A stretch of 64,000 nt of DNA from Caldilineaceae bacterium (lineage in GTDB: Bacteria > Chloroflexota > Anaerolineae > Caldilineales > Caldilineaceae). Below, one piece after another: positions 26,300 through 36,175 of this stretch (positions are counted from its first letter, which is position 1; every line of letters starts with the position of its first letter). The notes under the pieces are model-generated. The model was given only the letters and a program-made list of their open reading frames with translations, ran no database searches and was not told the DNA's origin. The position numbers and the translations under genes are program-made. The stretch lies in assembly GCA_022823185.1 (NCBI GenBank), contig JAJDXQ010000024.1, forward strand, positions 1 through 64,000, read 5' to 3'.

Positions 26300-27670
26300 A
26301 TGCCTAATCGCTTTCGCGTCCCGATGTTTGGGGCACTCCTGATTCTGCCCCTGTTGATTAGCAGCTGCTATCCCTTCCAGGGAGACATTACGATGATTCT
26401 GACTCCCGCCGCGCCCCCTGCTGAAGAAGAAATCGCAGAGCCGGCCGAACCGGAGATGGTGACCCTGGAAGCAACGGTAACTGTCAATGCGCTGCGAGTG
26501 CGCCAGGAACCCAATGCAGAGACTCCGATTATTGCCGGTCTGCTCAAGGACGATGTCATTCCAGTGGTCGCCAGAACCCAGGACGGCAGCTGGCTGAAAG
26601 TAGAGGTGCCCGATGTAGGCACCGTCGGCTGGATCTGGGCTGAAGATGTAGCCTTGGATGGCGACGCCGGCGCACTTGCAGTGTCCGAAGGCGAGCAGAC
26701 CGCCAGTGCGACCGAAGATGCGATGGCCGCCGCAGGAGAGACCGACGAGGAAGCTTCCGAAACCGCCGGCGAGGAAACAACCGAAGAAGATGCGTCGCCT
26801 TTCGCTGACCTGGAGCCGAGCGTCACAGTCCATTCGCAAGATGTTATCCGAGGACAGGTCACGATCGCGGAAGCTGTTGTCCCAGTGGAAGGCTGGGTCG
26901 TCATCCACGCCGATGACGCCGGATCTTTCGGACCGATCATCGGGCAGGCGCACCTGGAGCCCGGCCCCACGACCGACCTGGCCGTGGCTATCGATGTCGA
27001 CGCCGCCACCGAAACGCTCTATGCCATGCTCCATACCGACGGCGGCGTCTTTGATGTCTTCGAGTTCCCCGGCACCGATATGCCAATTCTGGAGGACGGC
27101 GAACCGATCAGCCCCGCCTTTACCGTATCCATCGGCGAAATGTCCGTCTCCGAGGATGCAGCGGCCGCCCAGGAGGAGGTTCCCGAGTCGACGCCCACCG
27201 ATGAGCCGCTCCTGACTTTGGGCGACGTCACCGAACACCTGGCCATCGTTACAACCCGCGCCCTGCGTGTGCGCAGCAAGCCCGAAACCATCGCCGAAGT
27301 CCTCGCCGGCGTCGCTGTCGGTGAAGCCTACCCTGTGGCCGGTTTCAGCTCCGATGAACACTGGGTGGCCATCTTCTTCCCCAATATCGATGAACCTGTC
27401 TGGATCGCGGCCTCTCTGGTGGAGTTGCAGGATATCGCGCCGTTGAGGGTGCAGGTGGGCCGCGTGACCATCGAAACAGGCCAGGGCGGCCGCCTGCGGC
27501 TGCGCGGCGGGCCCTCCCTGGAGGCCCCCATCGTCGGATTCGTCCCGGACGGCGAAACCTACAATTCCCTCGGCTTCAGCGAGGACGGTGAATGGGCGCT
27601 TCTGGTCGGGACGGGGACGGAGACGGAGGGCGCCACCTGGGCCTCAATCGAGTTCCTGCTGTTCGAATAG
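26300..27670 (+). CDS. Lipoprotein with SH3b domains
   Basis: The 456-residue protein has a signal peptide ending in a lipobox (LLISSC, Cys23), so it should be anchored outside the membrane. Three bacterial SH3-like segments can be seen. The first has VNALRVRQEPNAETPIIAG (about 60-110), the second TTRALRVRSKPETIAEVLAG (about 310-365), and the third GGRLRLRGGPSLEAPIVGF near the end. Between the first two are an acidic Glu/Ala/Thr-rich linker and a beta-rich domain (about 170-280). SH3b domains commonly bind cell-wall or surface polymers; the ligand is unknown. I chose ATG 26300 because GGAGGA is directly upstream and the signal peptide then starts normally. Confidence 0.8.
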   Translation: MPNRFRVPMFGALLILPLLISSCYPFQGDITMILTPAAPPAEEEIAEPAEPEMVTLEATVTVNALRVRQEPNAETPIIAGLLKDDVIPVVARTQDGSWLKVEVPDVGTVGWIWAEDVALDGDAGALAVSEGEQTASATEDAMAAAGETDEEASETAGEETTEEDASPFADLEPSVTVHSQDVIRGQVTIAEAVVPVEGWVVIHADDAGSFGPIIGQAHLEPGPTTDLAVAIDVDAATETLYAMLHTDGGVFDVFEFPGTDMPILEDGEPISPAFTVSIGEMSVSEDAAAAQEEVPESTPTDEPLLTLGDVTEHLAIVTTRALRVRSKPETIAEVLAGVAVGEAYPVAGFSSDEHWVAIFFPNIDEPVWIAASLVELQDIAPLRVQVGRVTIETGQGGRLRLRGGPSLEAPIVGFVPDGETYNSLGFSEDGEWALLVGTGTETEGATWASIEFLLFE

Positions 27671-27731
27671 CGAATCTCTGGCGCCCACTGCGACGATGCG
27701 CTCATAGGCAGCGTCGCAAAACGGCTGCCCA

Positions 27732-27767
27732 CAAAAAGAGAACGGCGGTTTCCGCTTGAAACCGCCG
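27732..27767 (-). terminator. Intrinsic terminator of the DinB-like gene
   Basis: Reading leftward, a 10-bp stem (CGGCGGTTTC with its complement, 5-nt loop) is followed by a T-rich tail containing TTTTT, 12 nt after the DinB-like gene's stop codon. Confidence 0.75.
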
Positions 27768-27778
27768 CTCCAAAGAAT

Positions 27779-28264
27779 CTACTCGTCACGCGTAAGCGCC
27801 CACGAATCCGCCCAACTTTCGGGGATGGGCAGGTTGTTGGCGTAAATCAGGTTGATCAGCTGGCCGTGGTGATGCGCCTCATGTTCGACCAGCCGGTAGT
27901 AACCGGCCAGCGGCGTCGTGCCATCTTCAAAAACGCGTAACCACTCCACCTGCTCGAAAGCTTCCCGCAAAGCCGTGTCCGCCGCCTCCATCTTCTGCCG
28001 GACGCGTTCAACCGGCATCACCTCGCCGGCGGGCGCAGGTTCCAGGCTGCAGTCCCAACCCCGCATCCGCCCTTCCAACAGCACAGGCGGCCAGCTCTCC
28101 TGGGTCCCCAACATACAATAAAACTGGTAAAGGATATTCTGGGATTCGGAAAAGGGCAGCCGGGCGTCCAGATCAGCGTCGGCCAGAACATCCATCAGAT
28201 CATAGGTGCGCCCGCGCAGATCCTGCCAGTGGATCTGCACACTTTCCATAACGGTCTGTGTCAT
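27779..28264 (-). CDS. DinB-like four-helix protein
   Basis: The 161-residue protein starts at MTQTVMESVQIHWQDLRGRT, preceded by a GAGG-type ribosome site; longer in-frame starts give unconserved sequence. Helical blocks include LPFSESQNILYQFYCMLGTQ and VEHEAHHHGQLINLIYANN, where the His cluster of the DinB/YfiT superfamily would bind a metal. The family includes thiol S-transferases and damage-inducible proteins of unknown activity. No neighbour suggests a substrate. A good terminator lies 12 nt downstream, so it is likely transcribed alone. Confidence 0.8.
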   Translation of the reverse strand: MTQTVMESVQIHWQDLRGRTYDLMDVLADADLDARLPFSESQNILYQFYCMLGTQESWPPVLLEGRMRGWDCSLEPAPAGEVMPVERVRQKMEAADTALREAFEQVEWLRVFEDGTTPLAGYYRLVEHEAHHHGQLINLIYANNLPIPESWADSWALTRDE

Positions 28265-28519
28265 CTTCGCCTCGCTCCATATCGTACTGTCTGTTGGTAA
28301 GGGTGGGTTGAAAAAGGGGCGTGAACAAGGAACAACCTGTTGCCCCCTGCAACATTCGTCGCGAGTCACGGGAGTCAACCTCAACCAGTATAGCACAGCG
28401 GCGCCTGCCGCAACTGACATCCTGACCGGCGCGTCCCGGTTACAAGAACTGTTTGCGCGGCCGCGCGCCGCGGATCTACCGACCTTGCGCCCAGCGACAT
28501 GGCGGACGCCCACACACCT

Positions 28520-28548
28520 TTGACTAGCGCGCGTAGGGAGCCTATGAT
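28520..28548 (+). promoter_or_regulatory. Sigma70-type promoter for the sulfatase gene
   Basis: TTGACT, 17 nt, TATGAT, about 40 nt before the sulfatase ATG. Together with the DinB-like gene on the other strand this 323-nt gap (28265-28587) is a divergent control region. Confidence 0.7.
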
Positions 28549-28587
28549 AGGATTCCCAGCAAAAGGCGCTAGCCAATTCCAAGGTGG

Positions 28588-30144
28588 ATGCCCGTGTCTA
28601 CTTCACGCCAGTCGAGCCCGACCAGCGAAGAGAATGCACTCCCAAACATCCTGCTGATCACCAGCGACCAGCAGCATTACGCAACCCTTGGCGTGACCAA
28701 TCCCCAGATCCGGACGCCCGCCCTGGACCGGCTCGCCCGAGAAGGCGCCCGCTTCGACCGCGCCTACTGCAACAATCCCGTCTGTTCGCCCTCGCGCGCG
28801 TCGATCATAACCGGCCAGTACCCAGCCTGGCATGGTTGCTGGACCATCGGCGTCAAGCTGGCGGAAGATGTCCCCACCGTCGGCGACATGCTGCACGCCA
28901 ACGGCTACGACACCACGCTGATCGGCAAGGCCCACTTCCAGCCTCTTGCCTCGCGCCCGGAGCAAACTTCCCTCGAATGCCAGCCCACCCTGCGCGACCT
29001 CGACTTCTGGCGAAACTTTCACGGCCCGTGGTACGGCTTTCAACATGTCGAAGTCGCCCGTAACCACGCCGACGAAGCCCACGCCGGCCAGCACTACGGC
29101 ATCTGGATGGAGGAAAACGGCCTGCCCAACTGGCAGGATTACTTCCAGACCTGGCCGCCCGACCCCAGCGCGCCCAAACGCGAACACGCCTGGGACCTGC
29201 CCGAGGCGTGCCACTACTCCGTCTGGACCGCTGAACGCACCATCGCCGCAATCGAGCGCAGCGTCGACGACGATAAACCCTTCTTCCTCTGGAGCAGCTT
29301 CCACGATCCACATCCGCCCTACCTCGTGCCCGAACCGTGGGCCTCCATGTACGATCCCGCTGCCATGCAGCCGGGCAGCCTCGAACCGGGCGAGTTCGAC
29401 GCGATGCCGCCCCACTTCGCCAAAACGCAGCAACGCGATCCGGACTTCTCCGCCTGGCAGGAGTCGGGCTTCGGCAATCATGGCTTCAACAGCCATCTGA
29501 TCGAGCCGGATGCCTTGCGCAAAAACATGGCCGTCTACTACGGCATGGTCAGCCTGATGGACCGCGAGATCGGACGCATTCTCGACAGATTGGACCAGCT
29601 GGGCATCGCCGACAATACACTCATCGTCTTCAGCACCGACCACGGCCATTTTCTCGGCCAGCACGGGCTGATCGCCAAGGGGGCCTTCCACTACGAAGAT
29701 CTGATCCGCCTGCCATTTCTCGTGCGCTGGCCCGGTCGCGTCCCCGCCGGCGCGGTCAACAACTCGCTCCAATCTCTTGTCGACCTCGCGCCCACCTTCC
29801 TCCACGCGGCCGGCGTCGACATCCCAGGCCAGATGCAGGGCGCCGACCAGCTCCCCGTCTGGACCGGCGCGGCAGACAGCGCGCGCGACCATGTGCTGGT
29901 CGAGAACCGCCACCAGCCCACCGCGCTGCACCTCCGCACCTTCGTCAACGACCGCTACAAACTGACCCTCTACCGGGGGCACACATACGGCGAGCTGTTC
30001 GACCTGCAGGACGATCCGGAAGAGCGCCGCAACCGCTGGGATGACCCTGAATGCGCCCACATCAAAGCAAGACTCCTGCACCGTTTTTTGCAGGCCGAGA
30101 TGGAGAGAGAGCCAACCCGTTTCGAACGTATCGCCGGCGCCTGA
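28588..30144 (+). CDS. Sulfatase (formylglycine-dependent, Cys type)
   Basis: The 518-residue protein is an alkaline-phosphatase-superfamily sulfatase. The signature CSPSRASIITGQYP places the Cys to be converted to formylglycine at residue 66. Metal and sulfate ligands are in ILLITSDQQH (Asp27) and IVFSTDHGHFLGQHG. The C-terminal DRYKLTLYRGHTYGELFDLQ and DDPEERRNRW are also typical. It has no signal peptide, so it appears cytoplasmic and would act on imported sulfated compounds or sugars. No maturation enzyme is next to it. The ATG at 28588 has AAGGTG just upstream. Phosphonate monoester hydrolase activity, found in related proteins, is an alternative. Confidence 0.88.
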   Translation: MPVSTSRQSSPTSEENALPNILLITSDQQHYATLGVTNPQIRTPALDRLAREGARFDRAYCNNPVCSPSRASIITGQYPAWHGCWTIGVKLAEDVPTVGDMLHANGYDTTLIGKAHFQPLASRPEQTSLECQPTLRDLDFWRNFHGPWYGFQHVEVARNHADEAHAGQHYGIWMEENGLPNWQDYFQTWPPDPSAPKREHAWDLPEACHYSVWTAERTIAAIERSVDDDKPFFLWSSFHDPHPPYLVPEPWASMYDPAAMQPGSLEPGEFDAMPPHFAKTQQRDPDFSAWQESGFGNHGFNSHLIEPDALRKNMAVYYGMVSLMDREIGRILDRLDQLGIADNTLIVFSTDHGHFLGQHGLIAKGAFHYEDLIRLPFLVRWPGRVPAGAVNNSLQSLVDLAPTFLHAAGVDIPGQMQGADQLPVWTGAADSARDHVLVENRHQPTALHLRTFVNDRYKLTLYRGHTYGELFDLQDDPEERRNRWDDPECAHIKARLLHRFLQAEMEREPTRFERIAGA

Positions 30145-30224
30145 ACCCTGCGAATGCCAGGCGCGTCTTGCGTTACAATCATACCCATATCCATCACCTC
30201 AAACACCAACTTACGGAGTAAACA

Positions 30225-30608
30225 ATGAACCTTGAACACGTTGCAATCAACGTACCCAACGTCCGCGAACAGGCGCAGTGGTGGCAGGAGCATCTCGGAA
30301 TGCGTATCGTCTCCTCCGGCGATGTTCCCCCTTACATGAACTTTGTCTACGACGACAACGGAAGCATGGTGGAGCTGTACAGCAATGAGGAATTCGAGCA
30401 CATCGACTTCGCCCAGGTCAACGCCTTCAACCTTCACTTTGCCTTCAGCGTGGACGATATTGAGTCAGAACGCGAGCGCCTGATCCAGGCCGGCGCCGCG
30501 CCCGACGGCGAAATCAACGATACCCCCTCCGGTGACAAGCTATGCTTCCTGCGCGATCCCTGGCAGGTAACCGTGCAGCTCGTCCAGCGCCAAACACCTA
30601 TGGTTTAG
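30225..30608 (+). CDS. VOC superfamily (glyoxalase-like) protein
   Basis: The 127-residue protein has two beta-alpha-beta-beta-beta units of the vicinal oxygen chelate fold. MNLEHVAINVPNVREQAQWW opens the first and FNLHFAFSVDDIESERERL opens the second. Metal-site candidates are His5, Glu56 (MVELYS) and His76 (LHFAF). The family includes glyoxalases, dioxygenases and epimerases; nothing here fixes the activity. A GGAG ribosome site precedes the ATG. It is 80 nt after the sulfatase gene and 75 nt before the E2 gene. Confidence 0.8.
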   Translation: MNLEHVAINVPNVREQAQWWQEHLGMRIVSSGDVPPYMNFVYDDNGSMVELYSNEEFEHIDFAQVNAFNLHFAFSVDDIESERERLIQAGAAPDGEINDTPSGDKLCFLRDPWQVTVQLVQRQTPMV

Positions 30609-30683
30609 ACAGCATTCTGTGGCCAGTGTCCGCAACCGGCCCCGCGCCGGCGGCCGCTGGCCCCCGCAGTTGGAGCCCCAAAG

Positions 30684-31955
30684 ATGCCAACCCCAGTCAA
30701 GATGCCCCAACTGGGCGAAACCGTGTTCGAAGGGACGGTCGCCCGCTGGCTCAAGCAGCCCGGCGAAACGGTGGAACGGCAGGAACCCCTGCTGGACATC
30801 ACCACCGACAAGATCGACACTGAAGTGCCCGCCCCCGCCGCCGGAATACTGCTGAAAGTCTTGGCGGCGGAAGGAACAACGGTCCAGGTTGGCTCCGTCA
30901 TCGCTTACATTGGAGACCAGGGAGAAGAGAACGACATTCAGGAGCCCCCCCAGGAAGCCGGCGAGACTTTGGAAATCGCACAGAGTCCTGAAGAAGCTTC
31001 GTCTCATCCCGCCTCCTCTGCCCCAACCGACGCAGCGCCTGCCCCAAGGCCGGAGGGCCGCGCCTTCGTCAGCCCTGTCGTCGCCCGCATCAGCGCCGAA
31101 CACAACATCGACCTCGCCGACGTTCAGGGCAGCGGCCGCCAGGGCCGCGTCACCAAAAGGGACCTGCTGGCCTTTATCGACGCCCGCAATCGACGGCCGC
31201 CCGCAACGCATCCCGCTTCCGGCGAGGACGAGATTCTCCAACCCCTCTCCAACATGCGGCGCATGATCGCCGAACACATGAGCCGCAGCGTGCGCGCCAG
31301 CCCCCACGTGGTGACCATCTTCGAGGCCGACATGACCGCCGTCGTGCGCCACAGGGCGGCCCGCAAAGCGGCGCTCGCGCAGAAGGGAATCGGCCTCTCC
31401 TTCACCCCCTACTTCGTGGCCGCGGTCGCAGCCGCTCTGCGCGACAACCCAACAGTAAACAGCCGCTGGACCGACGCGGGGCTGATGCTGAGCCGGCGTA
31501 TCCACGTCGGCATCGCCGCAGCCGTGCCCGACGGGCTGGTCGTGCCCGTCATCCGCGATGCCGACGAACTCAATCTGCTTGGGCTGGCCCGCGCGGTCAA
31601 CGATCTGGCCGAGCGGGCCCGCCGCGGCGAACTGTCTCCCGATGAAGTGCGCGGCGGCACCTTTACCGTCACCAACCATGGGACGAGCGGCAGCCTCCTT
31701 GGCACGCCGATCATCAACCAGCCGCAGGCCGCCATCCTGGGTGTCGGCAAAATCAGCAAACGCGCAGTCGTCAACAGCGGCGCCAGAACCGACGGCGCGC
31801 CCGCCGACCCGCTTCTGCCCAGCCCGGACGACTCGATCTCCATCCGCCCCATGTGCTACCTGAGCCTGGCCTTCGACCATCGTATCCTGGATGGGCTCGC
31901 CGCGGACACCTTCCTGTCCGATATCGTGGACCGGCTGCAAAACTGGGGCGCATAG
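30684..31955 (+). CDS. Dihydrolipoamide acyltransferase (E2) of a 2-oxo acid dehydrogenase complex
   Basis: The 423-residue protein has the full E2 layout. A lipoyl domain carries the modifiable Lys43 (TTDKIDTEVPAPAAG). An acidic linker follows. The peripheral subunit-binding domain (about 120-160, FVSPVVARISAEHNIDLADV and GSGRQGRVTKRDLLAFI) binds E1/E3. The catalytic domain ends with LAFDHRILDGLAADT (His399, Asp403). It moves the acyl group from the lipoyl arm to CoA. The E3 gene follows after 79 nt, but no E1 gene lies next to either. Substrate (pyruvate, branched-chain oxo acid, acetoin or 2-oxoglutarate) therefore cannot be assigned. Confidence 0.92.
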   Translation: MPTPVKMPQLGETVFEGTVARWLKQPGETVERQEPLLDITTDKIDTEVPAPAAGILLKVLAAEGTTVQVGSVIAYIGDQGEENDIQEPPQEAGETLEIAQSPEEASSHPASSAPTDAAPAPRPEGRAFVSPVVARISAEHNIDLADVQGSGRQGRVTKRDLLAFIDARNRRPPATHPASGEDEILQPLSNMRRMIAEHMSRSVRASPHVVTIFEADMTAVVRHRAARKAALAQKGIGLSFTPYFVAAVAAALRDNPTVNSRWTDAGLMLSRRIHVGIAAAVPDGLVVPVIRDADELNLLGLARAVNDLAERARRGELSPDEVRGGTFTVTNHGTSGSLLGTPIINQPQAAILGVGKISKRAVVNSGARTDGAPADPLLPSPDDSISIRPMCYLSLAFDHRILDGLAADTFLSDIVDRLQNWGA

Positions 31956-32034
31956 CAGCAACCGTCAACCATTCAGCTATCTGCAGTGACCAGTGTTCCA
32001 CAGCCACTGGCAACTGGCTTAAGCGGAGGAATTC

Positions 32035-33465
<1,431 letters not shown>

Positions 33466-33471
33466 TGGCAG

Positions 33472-33939
33472 ATGTGTAACCGATCCGATCAACACCCGCC
33501 GCTTGCGACAGACCCGAATCGAAAACGGGCCGCGCTGGCCGAGATCTGCCGGCGGCACGGCGTCGCCATCCTCTACAGTTTCGGCAGCCTCGCCAGGGAG
33601 ACGCTGGCATGGTTGGACGACCCGGAGGCCGTCCTTGCCCCCGGACCCTCCGATGTGGATCTGGGCGCGAAACCGCTGCCGGGCGCCGACTTCAACTGGA
33701 AAACTGAGGTGGCGCTGGCGCACGCCCTGGAAGATCTGCTCGGCGTGAACCGCGTCGACCTTGTCAACCTCGACAACGCCGGCCCCTTTCTGGCCGCCGA
33801 AGCCGTTCACGGCGAACGGCTCTACGCCGAAAATCAGTACGCGGCCGACAACTATGACCTCTACATCCTGCGGCAGGAGGGCGATCTTGCTTTTCTTGAG
33901 GAGGCGCGCGCCCGCCTGATCCTCGGTCTGCCCAAATGA
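33472..33939 (+). CDS. MNT-type nucleotidyltransferase (MntA-like antitoxin)
   Basis: The 155-residue protein is a minimal nucleotidyltransferase. ILYSFGSLARETLAW (Gly38-Ser39) is followed, after an unusually long insert, by PSDVDLG with Asp61 and Asp63. In characterised HepT/MntA pairs this protein adds AMP units to a Tyr of the HEPN toxin and so silences it. The HEPN gene overlaps it by 4 nt (33936-33939). It begins 6 nt after the lpd stop and may be carried on that transcript, so the module could use a host housekeeping promoter. Confidence 0.8.
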   Translation: MCNRSDQHPPLATDPNRKRAALAEICRRHGVAILYSFGSLARETLAWLDDPEAVLAPGPSDVDLGAKPLPGADFNWKTEVALAHALEDLLGVNRVDLVNLDNAGPFLAAEAVHGERLYAENQYAADNYDLYILRQEGDLAFLEEARARLILGLPK

Positions 33940-34415
33940 CCCCGTCCACTCTCTACCGACGCGTCATTGACGAGCGGCTGGCATTGCTCGATCAGATGAT
34001 CAGGCAGATCGAGCAGTTGTCCCTGCACGATGAAGACGCCTTCTTTGCCGACAACCGCAATGTCCACACAGCCGAGTCCTGTCTGCGCCGCGCTCTGGAA
34101 GCGCTATTTGATGTCGGACGCCATATTCTGGCCAAGGCGTTTGGCATCCCTTCAGCATCCTACAGAGAAACCGCTGCCCGACTGGCGGAACGGGATGTCC
34201 TTGACAAAGACGAAGGAAAGACCTTCGCGCAGATGGCAGGCTACCGAGACCGGTTGACCCACCTCTACCATGAAGTCTGCCCGGCAGAACTTTATCAAGT
34301 CTGCGTCGAGGATTTGGGCGATCTGGCGTCCATGCGCTCGGCCTTTCAGCGTTGGATCCGGGCCAACCCGCACAGGATCGACCATCCCCTGACAGATGCC
34401 GATGGACAAGACTGA
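33936..34415 (+). CDS. HEPN-domain (HepT-like) toxin
   Basis: The 159-residue all-helical protein has the HEPN RNase motif R-x4-H in YRDRLTHLYHEV (Arg104, His109), with Tyr111 in the place of the tyrosine that MntA-type partners AMPylate. HepT toxins cleave RNA when free. The gene is coupled by ATGA overlap with the nucleotidyltransferase gene and overlaps the following thioesterase gene by 20 nt. The usual second residue Asn of the motif is Asp105 here, which some HepT proteins also show. Type VII toxin-antitoxin pair is the likely classification. Confidence 0.8.
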   Translation: MTPSTLYRRVIDERLALLDQMIRQIEQLSLHDEDAFFADNRNVHTAESCLRRALEALFDVGRHILAKAFGIPSASYRETAARLAERDVLDKDEGKTFAQMAGYRDRLTHLYHEVCPAELYQVCVEDLGDLASMRSAFQRWIRANPHRIDHPLTDADGQD

Positions 34416-34827
34416 ACACCCCGTTGTTCCCCTCGACATTACCGTCCGCTTCGCCGAAACGGATCAGATGGGCGTCGTCCACCACAGCGAGTATGTCGTC
34501 TGGTTCGAAGCCGGGCGCATCGCGTGGATGGAAGCGGCCGGGATGCCCTACACCGAAATCGCCGGCGCCGGATACAACTTCGCCGTAACCGACCTCCAGT
34601 GCCGCTACCGCAACGCAATCCGCTTCGGCGACGCCGTCCAGGTCGTCACGCGGCTGGCGTCGCTGCGCAGCCGCCAGATCGAGTTCGTGTACGAAATACG
34701 CAACCCGCGCTCCGGCGCCGTCTACGCCGACGGCCGCACGCGCCACACTTGCGTCGACGACGACGGCCGCATGACGCGCGTGCCAAACTGGATTGCGGAT
34801 CGGCTTATGGGAATCGCAAGCGAGTGA
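34396..34827 (+). CDS. Acyl-CoA thioesterase, YbgC/4HBT hotdog family
   Basis: The 143-residue hotdog-fold protein has the family active-site pattern VRFAETDQMGVVHHSEYVVW (Asp23 region). FAVTDLQCRYRNAIRFGDAV follows on the next strands. It hydrolyses acyl-CoA thioesters; length and motif match YbgC-type enzymes. Its start lies 20 nt inside the HEPN gene; an alternative ATG two codons on (MDKTEH) is possible. Linkage to the toxin pair is probably only by overlap. Confidence 0.85.
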   Translation: MPMDKTEHPVVPLDITVRFAETDQMGVVHHSEYVVWFEAGRIAWMEAAGMPYTEIAGAGYNFAVTDLQCRYRNAIRFGDAVQVVTRLASLRSRQIEFVYEIRNPRSGAVYADGRTRHTCVDDDGRMTRVPNWIADRLMGIASE

Positions 34828-34912
34828 AGTATATGCGAAATCGTTGGACAGCGCCGCGCCGGGGCTCTACAGACCGCATGAAGAGCCCGCGCCTGGCCTG
34901 TCAACAGCGGCT

Positions 34913-35458
34913 CTACGCATCGGCCAGCTCCGCCGGAGCCCCCTCCACGTCGGTCTCCAGGGGCGGCAGCTCGTCCAGACTGGTCAAGCCGAAATGCTGC
35001 ATGAACTGATCGGTGATCGCGTAACGGATTGGCCGGCCTGGCCCTTCAAGGCGGTCGAACTCCTCCACCAGGCCCTGTTGAACAAGGGTGCGCAGCACGC
35101 CTGAACAATCGACCCCGCGCACCGCTTCCACCTGCGCCCGCGTCACCGGATGGAGGTAGGCGATGATGGCCAGTGTCTCAAGTGCCGGCGCGCTGAACTG
35201 AACCCTCAGATCCAGTTCGAGGAACGCCTCCACCACCAGAGAGGCCGCGGGGTTGGTTACGAGGAGCACGCGACCGTCGCGGCGCTGCAGCCGCAGCCCC
35301 CGATTCTCCTCCTCATAGTCCTCCTGCAAGGCGGCCAGCGCCTTGGTCACCTCAACCTCAGGGAAGCCCGACGCCTGGGCAAGCTGCGCCGGCGACACCG
35401 GCTCTCCCGCTACGAATAGCAGGCTCTCCAAAAGGGCGCTCAACTTCACGCTTCCCAC
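34913..35458 (-). CDS. scpB: Segregation and condensation protein B
   Basis: The 181-residue protein consists of the two winged helices of ScpB, starting [20 protein letters not shown]. The conserved block [20 protein letters not shown] is followed by [20 protein letters not shown] and [17 protein letters not shown]. ScpB works with ScpA and SMC in chromosome compaction. Often scpA is adjacent, but here the upstream gene encodes an AmaP-like membrane protein, with a 13-nt overlap. The acidic C-terminal tail is short. Confidence 0.93.
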   Translation of the reverse strand: MGSVKLSALLESLLFVAGEPVSPAQLAQASGFPEVEVTKALAALQEDYEEENRGLRLQRRDGRVLLVTNPAASLVVEAFLELDLRVQFSAPALETLAIIAYLHPVTRAQVEAVRGVDCSGVLRTLVQQGLVEEFDRLEGPGRPIRYAITDQFMQHFGLTSLDELPPLETDVEGAPAELADA

Positions 35459-36051
35459 TCATCCTCAAAAGGCAGATGACGCATTCGCACATCCAGCTTG
35501 CCAAGCCGCAGCCCCATATCCTCTTCTATGATGTGCCGAGTCGACTCCACCACCTCGTCCGTCTTCATCGGCACGTCGATATCGGGCGCGGTCTCGACCT
35601 CCAGTTCGATGTCTACCGCATTGCCGCGGGACTTCACATCCGGCAGCACCGTAATCACATCGGCAAGCTGGTCCAGGTGCCACGACAGCCGGCGCGCGAT
35701 ACTGTCAGTATCCAACTCCACCGAGCTGCCCTTCATCGTCTTCATACGCACCCCGCGCTGCCGGTGAGGCCACAGTTCCAACCACAGCAGACTGCCAAAA
35801 ATGAGCACCGCGACGGTGCCCGCCGCAACCTGGCCGATCAGGAAATTCATGCTGTTTGCCTGCTGCTGCACGCGCAGAAAGTCCCGGGCCATTGACAAAC
35901 TTCCCAAGACCGCAGTGAGAGCCCTATCCGGATAGACCGTCGTATAGCCTACGGCTGCCAGCAATATCAGCCAAAGCGCTACAACGACGATGCGATTAAA
36001 TACGTTTATCACGTCCGCTCTCGAGCCTGAAACCCCGCTTCTGGTTCCCAT
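35446..36051 (-). CDS. AmaP-like membrane protein (Asp23-anchor type)
   Basis: The 201-residue protein has two membrane spans, [20 protein letters not shown] and [21 protein letters not shown] cytoplasmic part beginning [20 protein letters not shown] follows; it resembles the beta-alpha layout of Asp23/AmaP proteins ([20 protein letters not shown]). AmaP anchors the alkaline-shock protein Asp23 to the membrane in Firmicutes; equivalents occur in Chloroflexota with unknown function. A GTG at 36012 (before [10 protein letters not shown]) may be the true start since the first 13 residues are not conserved-looking. It overlaps scpB by 13 nt. The call is by architecture only. Confidence 0.6.
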   Translation of the reverse strand: MGTRSGVSGSRADVINVFNRIVVVALWLILLAAVGYTTVYPDRALTAVLGSLSMARDFLRVQQQANSMNFLIGQVAAGTVAVLIFGSLLWLELWPHRQRGVRMKTMKGSSVELDTDSIARRLSWHLDQLADVITVLPDVKSRGNAVDIELEVETAPDIDVPMKTDEVVESTRHIIEEDMGLRLGKLDVRMRHLPFEDEWEA

Positions 36052-36175
36052 CCGTCCGTTTACCGGATTGCCGTCAACGGATGAGCGTCAGCCTTCTCCC
36101 GAATTCAAGCGCTGCCATGGAGATTCCCGTCCTTCGATTATACATCACAGCGCAGAGCCCCGCGAAGCAAATTGC

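Noticed and set aside
28603..30081. 492-codon open frame opposite the sulfatase gene
   Set aside because: The composition is typical of an antisense frame of a GC-rich gene and the sulfatase on the plus strand has complete active-site motifs.
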